Source: Sphaerochaeta pleomorpha str. Grapes (GTDB lineage: Bacteria; Spirochaetota; Spirochaetia; Sphaerochaetales; Sphaerochaetaceae). From it: a stretch of DNA of 64,000 nt. The stretch lies in assembly GCF_000236685.1 (NCBI RefSeq), contig NC_016633.1, positions 2,170,001 through 2,234,000 of the forward strand. Direction: 5' to 3'. Made by a program: the position numbers and the translations under genes. The notes below the pieces were generated by a model. The model did not search any database and was not told the origin of the DNA. It saw only the letters and a program-made list of their open reading frames with translations. Below, piece after piece: positions 53,064 through 60,088 of the stretch (its first letter is position 1; every line of letters starts with the position of its first letter).

Positions 53064-53489
53064 CTATAGCGTTTCCAGTAATTCAGCAAGATTTTCAATT
53101 GCCTTATCTACCAAGTCCCCGAGTGGGAAGTCCTGTTTTCCTACGATGGTTATGTTGCATTTGCTGATAGGGATAAGAATCTTGTGGGCAGTGCTCTGGG
53201 AAATGGCAAGGGCCATTTTCGGGGTTATCTCCCCATGGAGGGAATCGGCGGCAATGATACCGAGGGGGCCTATGATGATATCGGCAGTACGGCAAGCCAC
53301 TATAACTGGGTTTTCCCCCGTAGCTGTTGCATCGGCCCCACTGCGAAGCATCGCGCTAGCTGCCATGCTGTTGGTACCGATTGCCAGGACTTCCAGGTTT
53401 GGAAAACGGGTTTTGATGGATGTTACGAGGGCCTTCCCAAGACTTCCCCCCTGACCGTCAATGATAACTGTTTTCACTGTTTTTTTCAT
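53064..53489 (-). CDS. DUF3842-family protein
   Basis: 141 residues matching DUF3842: VIIDGQGGSLGKALV at the start (a glycine-rich loop resembling a nucleotide-binding turn), VLAIGTNSMAASAMLRSGADATATGEN (in parts, about 35-61), DIIIGPLGIIAADSLHGEITPKMA (in parts) and CNITIVGKQDFPLGDL near the end. Function unknown. It stands about 135 bases upstream of the DUF1893-ABC operon on the same strand and may be linked to it in function. No ribosome site of good quality is seen before the ATG. Confidence 0.85.
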   Translation of the reverse strand: MKKTVKTVIIDGQGGSLGKALVTSIKTRFPNLEVLAIGTNSMAASAMLRSGADATATGENPVIVACRTADIIIGPLGIIAADSLHGEITPKMALAISQSTAHKILIPISKCNITIVGKQDFPLGDLVDKAIENLAELLETL

Positions 53490-53603
53490 GCTAGCAAGTA
53501 TAGGCTATAGTAATGAAAATGAAAACCATGTGTGCTCCAGGTTTTACCAGTAACGAGACCTGGTTACTTGCAGAATTACATCGTTGCTTGTACCATTGGA
53601 ACA

Positions 53604-54299
53604 ATGGAATCCCTCAAGAAAGAACGGTTGTCAGTCATGGTTACCGACGCCATCAAAGAAATAATACGAAATGAGAACCTGAAAAGCGGTGATCGTCTAT
53701 ATAGCGAGAAACAGCTGTCCGAAAGGCTCGAGGTCAGCAGGTCTTCGATCAGGGAAGCCCTGCGCATGCTTGAGGTTTCTGGAATCGTGAAGGTCTACCA
53801 GGGTAAGGGTGTTTTTATAAATGACCAAGACGCTATGGTCCATCCTGTACATAGCTGGGTTGTAGAAAATGCTGAGTCCCTGCGAGAACATTTCGAGGTT
53901 CGTCTCCTCATTGAGCCCCATGCGGCCTCAGTTGCCTCCCAGCGGGCAAGTGCAAAGGATCTGGAGACTCTGAGAAAAACATACGATGAATTCGTCGGTT
54001 TTGTAAGGGATGGAAATGTATCAAAGGCGATTTCCTCTGACGGAGCCTTCCACCTTGCTGTGGCAAAAGCTACGAGAAACAGGACCTTGATCGGCCTTAT
54101 GAGAACAATGGAGCAGACTCTTAATGAAGGCTGGTATGCCAGTCTGCATGTCCCCGGGCGGCTTGAATCTTCTATAGATGAACATAATGACCTTCTAAAA
54201 GCAATAGAAGCCAAGGATGCCGAAGCGTCAGCATCTGCCATGGCGAAGCATTTGAACAATGCGCTTTCCGATATCCAGCGGTTCTTCGGAAATATTTAA
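53604..54299 (+). CDS. GntR-family (FadR/FCD type) regulator of the MBL-GntP operon
   Basis: 231 residues from ATG 53604 (MESLKKERLS), though no strong ribosome site precedes it and an ATG at 53637 is possible. Winged helix about 8-75 with LYSEKQLSERLEVSRSSIREALRMLEVSG; FCD ligand domain about 90-228 with the metal-site residues in FHLAVAKATRN. The operator-like palindrome at 54339 lies directly downstream in the next promoter. It probably represses the following two genes, with gluconate or a related acid as the releasing ligand (inference from GntP). Confidence 0.88.
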   Translation: MESLKKERLSVMVTDAIKEIIRNENLKSGDRLYSEKQLSERLEVSRSSIREALRMLEVSGIVKVYQGKGVFINDQDAMVHPVHSWVVENAESLREHFEVRLLIEPHAASVASQRASAKDLETLRKTYDEFVGFVRDGNVSKAISSDGAFHLAVAKATRNRTLIGLMRTMEQTLNEGWYASLHVPGRLESSIDEHNDLLKAIEAKDAEASASAMAKHLNNALSDIQRFFGNI

Positions 54300-54308
54300 A
54301 GAAATAAT

Positions 54309-54338
54309 TTGACAGGATTCAAAAAGGTGGTTTAGTAT
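54309..54338 (+). promoter_or_regulatory. Promoter of the MBL-GntP operon
   Basis: TTGACA (54309-54314), then TTAGTA (54332) or TAGTAT (54333-54338), giving spacers of 17 or 18. Confidence 0.7.
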
Positions 54339-54374
54339 AAAGCCAACTTGTCAGACAACTGACAAGTTGGCTTT
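54339..54374. promoter_or_regulatory. Large palindromic operator/hairpin at the transcription start
   Basis: Perfect 16-bp inverted repeat around ACAA (54339-54354 with 54359-54374). Its centre contains TTGTCAGACAA, the TNGTNNNACNA form bound by FadR-type GntR proteins, and directly abuts the -10 box. In RNA it would form a very stable 5' hairpin, so it may also act as a terminator for the GntR gene or protect the transcript. Confidence 0.75.
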
Positions 54375-54395
54375 ATATATGCAAAGGTATTGGTA

Positions 54396-55250
54396 ATGGA
54401 AATAAACATAACGACCCTCATAGAGAATTCCTTGGGTGAACACACAGGGCTTGCCGTCGAGCATGGTCTTTCATTCCTTGTAGAGAGTGGGCCCCATTCT
54501 GTTCTGTTTGATACAGGACAGAGTGACAGGTATATAAGAAACGCCGAAAAACTAGGAAAAGAGCTTTCTTCGGTAAGAAATGTAGTTCTTAGTCATGGGC
54601 ATTATGACCATAGCGGAGGATTCCGTTCCTTTGTTGAGAAAAGGGGAAAGGGAACGCTTACCTTATGGACAGGGAAGGGTTTCTTTGATCAGAAATATGG
54701 AAAGTCGGGACCTTCCCTCCAGTACCTTGGAAATGATTTTGATGAAGATTTCCTGAATAGTCATGCTGTAGAACATCGAACGGTTGCTTCTGGTAAAACA
54801 GAGGTTGTCCCAGGGATCTGGATTGTAAGCGGATATTCTCGGATTCACCCTGAAGAACCGGTTAATCCGCGGTTTTGTAAACGTATTGCCCTTGATGGTT
54901 CTTTTCAAGAAGACACCTTCGAGGATGAAATACTTCTGGTCGTTGAATCAAAGAGAGGGTTGGTCGTAATTGTCGGATGCGCGCATCCTGGAATTCTGAA
55001 TATGCTCGATACAGTCGCAACGCTATTCAACCAAAAAGTGTATGCATTGCTTGGGGGGACTCATCTTGTCGAGGCGGACCAAAAAAGAATTGGGGACACG
55101 CTCAAGATTTTTCAGGAAATGGATATTTCGGTACTTGGAATTTCCCATTGCTCCGGATCCGCTGCCATAGAGCAATCGATTTCAATGATGGATTTGAGTT
55201 TTCACAATAATACTGGAACATCAATTATCCTTCGGGATGATGAAATATAA
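54396..55250 (+). CDS. MBL-fold metallo-hydrolase
   Basis: 284 residues from ATG 54396 (AAAGG upstream). Metallo-beta-lactamase core: VLFDTGQSDRYIRNA (about 46-60), LSHGHYDHSGGF (about 69-80, the HxHxDH zinc motif), VIVGCAHPGILNMLD (about 193-207) and LLGGTHL (about 220), the later zinc His residues. It belongs to the branch once named 7,8-dihydropterin-6-methyl-beta-D-ribofuranosylaminobenzene 5'-phosphate synthase-like. Substrate unknown, possibly a lactone or phosphodiester. Co-transcribed with the gluconate-type permease 18 bases downstream. Confidence 0.85.
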   Translation: MEINITTLIENSLGEHTGLAVEHGLSFLVESGPHSVLFDTGQSDRYIRNAEKLGKELSSVRNVVLSHGHYDHSGGFRSFVEKRGKGTLTLWTGKGFFDQKYGKSGPSLQYLGNDFDEDFLNSHAVEHRTVASGKTEVVPGIWIVSGYSRIHPEEPVNPRFCKRIALDGSFQEDTFEDEILLVVESKRGLVVIVGCAHPGILNMLDTVATLFNQKVYALLGGTHLVEADQKRIGDTLKIFQEMDISVLGISHCSGSAAIEQSISMMDLSFHNNTGTSIILRDDEI

Positions 55251-55268
55251 AAAGTTTGGGGGAAGAAA

Positions 55269-56612
55269 ATGGCAGGATGGTATCTGTTTCTCGTGATTAT
55301 CGTCGCTATTGTAGGTATGGTGTTATTGATTTCAAAATTCAAATGGCACCCATTTATTGTGTTGTTGCTCTCCGGTTATTTTGTCGGGGTACTGTGCGGA
55401 ATGCCTGTTGATAAGTTGATCACTACCCTTACCTCAGGATTCGGTTCAATTTTGGGAAGTATCGGCATAGTCATTATTGCCGGGACCATCATTGGCACCA
55501 TCCTGGAGAAAACAGGGGCGGCCCTGACAATGGCCAATGCCATTCTCAAGGTTGTCGGAAAGAAACATGCTCCCTTGACCATGAGTCTTACAGGATACAT
55601 TGTGAGTATCCCTGTATTCTGTGATTCTGGATTCGTTATTCTTTCACCCATAAACAGGGCCTTAGCCGCAAAATCCGGGGTATCCCTGGCTGTGATGGCA
55701 ACTTGTTTAAGTTCAGGGCTCTATGCAACCCACTGCTTGGTTCCTCCCACTCCCGGACCCATTATCATGGCGGGTACGTTGAATGCCGATCTGGGTTTGG
55801 TAATTCTCGTTGGGCTGCTTGTGTCGATTCCTGTTATGCTGGTTGGTTACTTCTATGCATTGAAAATCTCCAGCAAATTCGATATTCCCGCAAATCCTGA
55901 GGTTTCCTTGGAAGAACTGGTAGATAAATACGGGAAATTGCCTAGTGCATGTAAATCGTTTGCCCCTATTCTTCTTCCTATTATCTTGATTGCTTTCAAG
56001 TCGATTGCCGATTTCCCGTCAACTCCGTTTGGCTCTGGCGCTGCAAAAGCTTTCTTTGATTTTATCGGAAATCCTGTAACAGCCTTGATCCTTGGTGTAG
56101 GCCTTGCTATTACCCTCATTCCCAAATCCGAAAAGAAAGGAACTTCCTTCAATTGGATCAGTGAAGGCATTCACAGCTCTGCCAGCATCCTTGCCATTAC
56201 CGGTGCCGGTGGTGCCTTTGGTGCAGTCTTGAAATCGCTTCCTATCGCTGATGTGCTTTCAGGTAGTCTGGTACAGATGAATGCAGGGCTTTTGATTCCG
56301 TTTATCATTGCTGCCCTGTTGAAGACTGCCATGGGAGCTTCTACAGTCTCCATGATTGTCACTTCAGCAATGATGGCTCCTTTGATGGTACAGCTGGGCT
56401 GGACCTCGGAGATGGCCAAGGTCCTTACGCTTCTTGCAATCGGGGCTGGTTCTATGACAGTATCACATGCAAATGATAGCTATTTCTGGGTTGTCTCACA
56501 GTTCTCCGATATGGATACTGCCACTGCCTATAAAACGCAGACCGGTGTAACGCTGGTACAGGGCTTAACTACCCTGGTCATTGTCATGGTACTTGGGGTG
56601 TTTTTCCTCTGA
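55269..56612 (+). CDS. GntP-family gluconate/acid-sugar permease
   Basis: 447 residues, about 12 helices. GntP family features: KFKWHPFIVLLLSGYFVGVLCGMP (in parts, about 19-42), GTIIGTILEKTGAA (about 77-90), IPVFCDSGFVIL (about 116-127), THCLVPPTPGPI (about 157-168) and, near the end, MTVSHANDSYFWVVSQFS. It should import gluconate or another aldonate by proton symport. It depends on the GntR-controlled promoter at 54309. No gluconate kinase or dehydratase lies beside it. Confidence 0.92.
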   Translation: MAGWYLFLVIIVAIVGMVLLISKFKWHPFIVLLLSGYFVGVLCGMPVDKLITTLTSGFGSILGSIGIVIIAGTIIGTILEKTGAALTMANAILKVVGKKHAPLTMSLTGYIVSIPVFCDSGFVILSPINRALAAKSGVSLAVMATCLSSGLYATHCLVPPTPGPIIMAGTLNADLGLVILVGLLVSIPVMLVGYFYALKISSKFDIPANPEVSLEELVDKYGKLPSACKSFAPILLPIILIAFKSIADFPSTPFGSGAAKAFFDFIGNPVTALILGVGLAITLIPKSEKKGTSFNWISEGIHSSASILAITGAGGAFGAVLKSLPIADVLSGSLVQMNAGLLIPFIIAALLKTAMGASTVSMIVTSAMMAPLMVQLGWTSEMAKVLTLLAIGAGSMTVSHANDSYFWVVSQFSDMDTATAYKTQTGVTLVQGLTTLVIVMVLGVFFL

Positions 56613-56661
56613 TCATATGCAGTGCCGGTAGGATTTCCTTCCGGCATACAGGAGGCCTGTT

Positions 56662-57303
56662 GTGAATGTTTTAGGTTGGTATCATCAACGAAGGATGCTT
56701 AATGCCATGGTTCAGAACCAATGGACCGAAGCAGAAACCCATATCAGAAAATTGCTTGTCCTACAGGGAAAATCGATGGGGTTGGAATACAATCTGGCTG
56801 TTGTGCTTCTTGGCCTTGAACAAAACGAGGAGGCTTTCCAGATGTTGCTTTCCTGTGTCGAGCGGTATGGCGAAAGCTTACGCCTTTGCCGCTTGCTCGG
56901 GGACATCCAGTATGGGAGGGGAAACAGAGAGGATTCGATTCACTGGTATTCCCTCGCTCTGAGTGATAATCCTACAGAAAAGGAAAAACGACTGCTCTCA
57001 TTGCGTTTGGAGCTTCTTTTTGATAGCAAAAGGTTCTTCATGATACAAGAAAAGCTTGCAAGCCTTCCTGAAGCCCGTACTTGCCTTGAGACCGACCCTC
57101 AAAAGGCATTTTCCCTGTATAAGGAAATCGCTGAAGCTGACCCTACCCATGTAGAGTCTTTGAATAATCTAGGTACTCTGTTTCTCAATGAATACAAGGA
57201 TCCTCTTGCCGCTGAAGAGAAGTTCTCACAGGTTTTGGAGTTGGTCGATAACAGCGGGGCGGCAAGAAATCTTGCGAAGGCAAAAAAAGAACGTCAAAGC
57301 TGA
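56662..57303 (+). CDS. Tetratricopeptide-repeat protein
   Basis: 213 residues starting at GTG 56662 behind AGGAGG. At least four helix-turn-helix TPR units: about 14-45, 48-80 (LEYNLAVVLLGLEQNEEAFQML), 83-115 (LGDIQYGRGNREDSIHWYSLAL) and 155-200 (LNNLGTLFLNEYKDPLAAEEKFSQVL). No signal peptide. It presumably acts as a protein-binding scaffold; the partner is unknown. The stop codon is the first base triplet of the terminator loop's 3' arm. Confidence 0.82.
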   Translation: MNVLGWYHQRRMLNAMVQNQWTEAETHIRKLLVLQGKSMGLEYNLAVVLLGLEQNEEAFQMLLSCVERYGESLRLCRLLGDIQYGRGNREDSIHWYSLALSDNPTEKEKRLLSLRLELLFDSKRFFMIQEKLASLPEARTCLETDPQKAFSLYKEIAEADPTHVESLNNLGTLFLNEYKDPLAAEEKFSQVLELVDNSGAARNLAKAKKERQS

Positions 57304-57314
57304 CGTTCTTTTTT
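57284..57314. terminator. Bidirectional terminator overlapping the TPR stop codon
   Basis: 13-bp stem AAAAAGAACGTCA/TGACGTTCTTTTT around AAGC, T-run after it on both strands. It serves the TPR gene and the convergent rlmE gene. Confidence 0.9.
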
Positions 57315-57326
57315 CCCTCTGGCGTC

Positions 57327-57932
57327 TTAGGATTCTTTTTTATCCAGACCTACCAGGTATATCTCAAAAGAATCGTCCCTGCAGGCCTTTGGCTTGAAGG
57401 GCTTTACTTTTGCAAACATGCTCCGCATTGTCTGAATCAGTTCAACTTGTCCCCCGCCCTGAAAAACCTTCACCACCAGGTTGCCATGCACTTTGAGATG
57501 TTCGCTTGCAAGGTATATCACTTGCGATGCCAGGTATTCGCTACGGGAAGTGTCGACGGAACGATTACCCATTGTCATGGGTGCTACATCGCTGATTATC
57601 ACATCATAAGGACCGTTCTCAACCAGTTTCGACCGAATATCCTTGCTGAAAGCATCCCCGACAAAGGCTGTCACCGTATGAGGGATGGGATTGAGGTTTA
57701 ACGGGTTCAAATCGACTGCGATTATTTTGCCTTGCTCTTTGAGCAGGACTCTGTGGGTGAAAAGGGTCCAGGAACCAGGTGCGGCTCCGACATCAAGGAC
57801 GGAATCACCTGGTTTGACCAATTTGAAAGTGTTCTGGATTTCTTCCAGCTTATATACCGAACGGGCTGGGTAGCCCTCTTTGTGAGCTCTTTTTGTATAG
57901 GAGTCTGCACGATCTCTTCTGCTTGTTGCCAT
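57327..57932 (-). CDS. rlmE: 23S rRNA 2'-O-methyltransferase RlmE (FtsJ/RrmJ)
   Basis: 201 residues from ATG 57932 (MATSRRDRADSYTKRAHKEG). The longer frame to 58037 runs through the repeat array and is rejected. FtsJ motifs: SVYKLEEIQ with the catalytic Lys (about 24), VLDVGAAPGSWTLF SAM-binding loop (about 46-59), DVAPMTMGNRSVD (catalytic Asp, about 110) and GNLVVKVFQGGG with the second catalytic Lys (about 149). It methylates U2552 (E. coli numbering) in the A-loop of 23S rRNA. The repeat array lies directly upstream on the same strand. Confidence 0.95.
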   Translation of the reverse strand: MATSRRDRADSYTKRAHKEGYPARSVYKLEEIQNTFKLVKPGDSVLDVGAAPGSWTLFTHRVLLKEQGKIIAVDLNPLNLNPIPHTVTAFVGDAFSKDIRSKLVENGPYDVIISDVAPMTMGNRSVDTSRSEYLASQVIYLASEHLKVHGNLVVKVFQGGGQVELIQTMRSMFAKVKPFKPKACRDDSFEIYLVGLDKKES

Positions 57933-57969
57933 ATATTCCACTATATCAAAAATACGAAGATGCCGAAAG

Positions 57970-58110
57970 GGCAAAGAGAAAGTGCCAGCGAATATTTGGT
58001 GGGGTGGGGAGAGAATCGCTGGCACCTTGGAAATCACACTTTAAGGAGGTTTGAAAAAAACTGTTGCTCTGTTGATAACTATGATGCAAAACCCGTGCCA
58101 ACTTTGAAAA
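57970..58110 (-). ncRNA. Candidate small RNA, array copy A
   Basis: Minus-strand reading. A TACAGT-type -10 box (58120-58115) precedes the body, which has anti-Shine-Dalgarno CCTCCTT (complement of 58043-58049). It ends in the hairpin 57982-57991/58016-58025 with a weak tail TTTCTCTTTG. Ends are approximate. This copy has one stem mismatch and the weakest tail, and lies 50 bases before the rlmE start, so read-through into rlmE is possible. Confidence 0.4.
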
Positions 58111-58329
58111 TCTTACTGTAGGACATTATTAATTACTTTAGGAACAATATAACAGCTACATCAGTGAAAAGCTGCTGTGAAAAAAAGTAACAGTACACAA
58201 GACTGTTACACGTATGGCCTTCACTATGGAAAATAAGCATGTTTCTGGAGAACGCACACGAGAGAAAGCTGCGATCTAGTGGGAAAGGGGCTTATTGTTG
58301 TTTGTTTTAAAAATAGATAGGTCTTGGAA

Positions 58330-58488
58330 CAAAAGGAAGGTGCCAGCGAATATTTGGTGGGGTGGAGAGAATCGCTGGCACCTTGAAAATCACACTTTAA
58401 GGAGGTTTGAAAAAAACTGTTGCTCTGTTCATTTATAATGTTGCAATTGCCGTGCCAATTTCCTTGAAATTGACCTATGGTTATAAAA
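58330..58488 (-). ncRNA. Candidate small RNA, array copy B
   Basis: Minus-strand reading. TATAGT (58498-58493) is the best -10 box of the four; no convincing -35. The body carries CCTCCTT (complement of 58399-58405). The terminator is a perfect 13-bp stem (58337-58349 with 58372-58384) followed by CCTTTTGTT. Ends are approximate. Confidence 0.48.
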
Positions 58489-58692
58489 AATCACTATAAG
58501 AATACTATTATGCTTTAGCCTATGCTTGTCTGCTGTGAAAAAAAGTAACAGCATACAAAGAGTTTACACTTCGGCTGATCATAAGGTTTATTTGGTTGAA
58601 GTGTTTCTATAGGTATGTTCTGATGCTTAAGAGAATACGGGGACTGCTGTGGAAGGACTTCTTTTCCCCAGGTAGGAATACCACTCTTTGGG

Positions 58693-58844
58693 CAAAAAGA
58701 AGGTGCCAGCGAATATTGGGTGGGGAGAGAAGCGCTGGCACCTAAGAAATCACATTTTAAGGAGGTTTGAAAAAACTGTTGCTCTGTTCAATAATAATGC
58801 AATTGCCGTGCCAACTTCCTTTATATGAACAAAGGGAATGTAAA
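58693..58844 (-). ncRNA. Candidate small RNA, array copy C
   Basis: Minus-strand reading. TATAGT (58855-58850), CCTCCTT (complement of 58759-58765), terminator stem 58701-58711/58733-58743 followed by TCTTTTTG, the best U-tract of the four. Here AAGGAGGTT on the plus strand faces AACTTCCTT, so the anti-SD segment could be partly paired within the same RNA. Ends are approximate. Confidence 0.48.
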
Positions 58845-59055
58845 AAACAACTATAGGCATGTTATTTGAGAGAAATCTTGAATCATGTACTGTGAAAAAA
58901 AGTAACAGTCTTCAAGTATGTTACACTTTCTGTAGCTAAGGGAGATAGGTTTCGAGGTTATCGGGGGAACCAAAACAGCTATGCAAAAGAAAAATACATG
59001 TTTCTCCATACTGTAGCGAAAGTAAGCCGATTCTCTTTGGTTGGATTGTTTTGGA

Positions 59056-59210
59056 CAAAATGAAGGTGCCAGCGAATATTTGGTGGGGAGAGAATCGCTG
59101 GCACCTAAGAAATCACATTTTAAAAGGAGGTTTGAAAAAAACTGTTGCTCTGTTCAATAAGTATAGTGCAGGAGCCGTGCCAACTTTAAAATACATTCTA
59201 AAAGAAATAA
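59056..59210 (-). ncRNA. Candidate small RNA, array copy D
   Basis: Minus-strand reading. TTTAGT (59222-59217), CCTCCTT (complement of 59124-59130), terminator stem 59064-59075/59095-59106, tail TCATTTTG. Two extra A/T bases lie next to the anti-SD segment compared with the other copies. Ends are approximate. Confidence 0.45.
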
Positions 59211-59407
59211 AAAATCACTAAAAGTAATTCTTGCAAAGGTGTTTTGTTGGGTAATGCTGTGAAAAAAAGTAACAGCATGGCATTTTTTCACACTTGTAAA
59301 GAATCTGTTTCCGTAGGTTGCTTTAGGTGCTGGGGGCAATATGCCAAGATTAATAGCTAAATCTTTTCTGATTGACGAATTGCCCCTACATCGATACTTT
59401 ATTGTGT

Positions 59408-60049
59408 ATGAATACAGGCAAAAGCATAATCAACCGGAGATTCCGGAACAATACGTATACGAATATCACACTCAAACTGATAATCATCAATGCAGTGGTT
59501 TTCCTTCTTACCACATACATAGCTCCTAGGAGCGCCTATTATCTGGCAATGATTCCTTCGTTCGTCCTGCATGGATATATCTGGCAGTTCTTTACCTATA
59601 TGTTCGTACACGGCGGTTTTTCCCATATATTCTTCAATATGCTCAGTCTCTTTATTTTTGGGACAATGGTGGAACAAAGGGTTGGGAGTAAAGAGTTTCT
59701 GCTCTTTTACCTATTAACAGGAATCGTAAGTGGTATTATTAGCTTCCTGTGTTATCTGGCAGCAGGGACGAATGTAATTCTCGTGGGAGCTTCCGGCGCA
59801 ATTTATGGGGTTTTGTTGATGTTTGCGGTTTTTTATCCCTATGCCCGGGTTTTTGTTTTTGGTCTCATCCCTATAAGGGCACCTGTGCTTGTGGTCCTCT
59901 ATGCGTTCATTGAACTTTCCAGCCAGGTTTTCGGCGCAGGCGGCAATGTTGCACACCTTACCCATCTCAGTGGGCTTCTCTTTGCCTACCTCTATTGTAG
60001 GATACGGATGAAAATAAACCCAATCGATGTATGGAAACGGACCATGTGA
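59408..60049 (+). CDS. Rhomboid-family intramembrane serine protease
   Basis: 213 residues from ATG 59408; a TTG at 59372 would add 12 residues, and neither has a clear ribosome site. Six helices. Rhomboid features: the L1-loop region FFTYMFVHGGFSHIFFNMLSLFIFG (in parts, about 60-84), catalytic Ser in VGASGAIYG (about 135-143) and catalytic His in HLTHLSGLL (about 190-198). It cleaves membrane proteins within the bilayer; substrates unknown. The stop lies inside the hairpin at 60034-60062. Confidence 0.9.
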   Translation: MNTGKSIINRRFRNNTYTNITLKLIIINAVVFLLTTYIAPRSAYYLAMIPSFVLHGYIWQFFTYMFVHGGFSHIFFNMLSLFIFGTMVEQRVGSKEFLLFYLLTGIVSGIISFLCYLAAGTNVILVGASGAIYGVLLMFAVFYPYARVFVFGLIPIRAPVLVVLYAFIELSSQVFGAGGNVAHLTHLSGLLFAYLYCRIRMKINPIDVWKRTM

Positions 60050-60070
60050 TACGGTCCGTTTCAAGTTAAT
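60034..60070 (+). terminator. Hairpin overlapping the rhomboid stop codon
   Basis: 10-bp stem GAAACGGACC/GGTCCGTTTC (60034-60043 with 60053-60062), 9-base loop, only a weak T-rich tail. It lies between convergent genes. Confidence 0.6.
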
Positions 60071-60088
60071 TGTCCCGTATTTCAGAAA

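Larger units (their letters stand above)
57979..59293. repeat. Four-copy tandem array of structured 358-363 bp units
   Basis: Conserved blocks start at 57982, 58340, 58703 and 59066 (GTGCCAGCG), giving periods of 358, 363 and 363. Each unit has: an 10-13-bp GTGCCAGCGA/TCGCTGGCAC hairpin with a G-rich loop; AATCACA(C/T)TTTAAGGAGGTTTG then an A-run and CTGTTGCTCTGTT; a GTGCCAA segment; an AAAATC-ACTRTA-like box; a short hairpin with invariant GAAAAAAAGTA loop; and a final (T/C)ACAC(T/G). About 120-170 bases between blocks are unalike. Stem bases covary between copies and A-run lengths differ, so RNA structure rather than protein is conserved. The whole 57933-59407 stretch has no credible CDS. 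Confidence 0.92.

Noticed and set aside
57933-58037. N-terminal extension of RlmE through the first repeat
   Set aside because: It encodes the repeat hairpin, not protein-like sequence; RlmE homologues start at the ATSRRDRADSY region.
58016-59110. Sigma-54 promoters at the TGGCAC in each array hairpin
   Set aside because: TGGCAC is the hairpin arm, and the required TTGC 4-5 bases later is absent in all four copies.
58043-59210. Small TTG-started peptides (MKKTVAL...) after the AAGGAGG of each array unit, as in type I toxin repeats
   Set aside because: Only one base separates AAGGAGG from TTG, the A-run length changes the frame between copies (7 versus 6 A), and later indels break any shared peptide. 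RNA structure is better conserved than any frame.
57979-59293. CRISPR array
   Set aside because: Units are about 360 bp with several conserved blocks and long unalike spacers; there are no short repeats and no cas genes.
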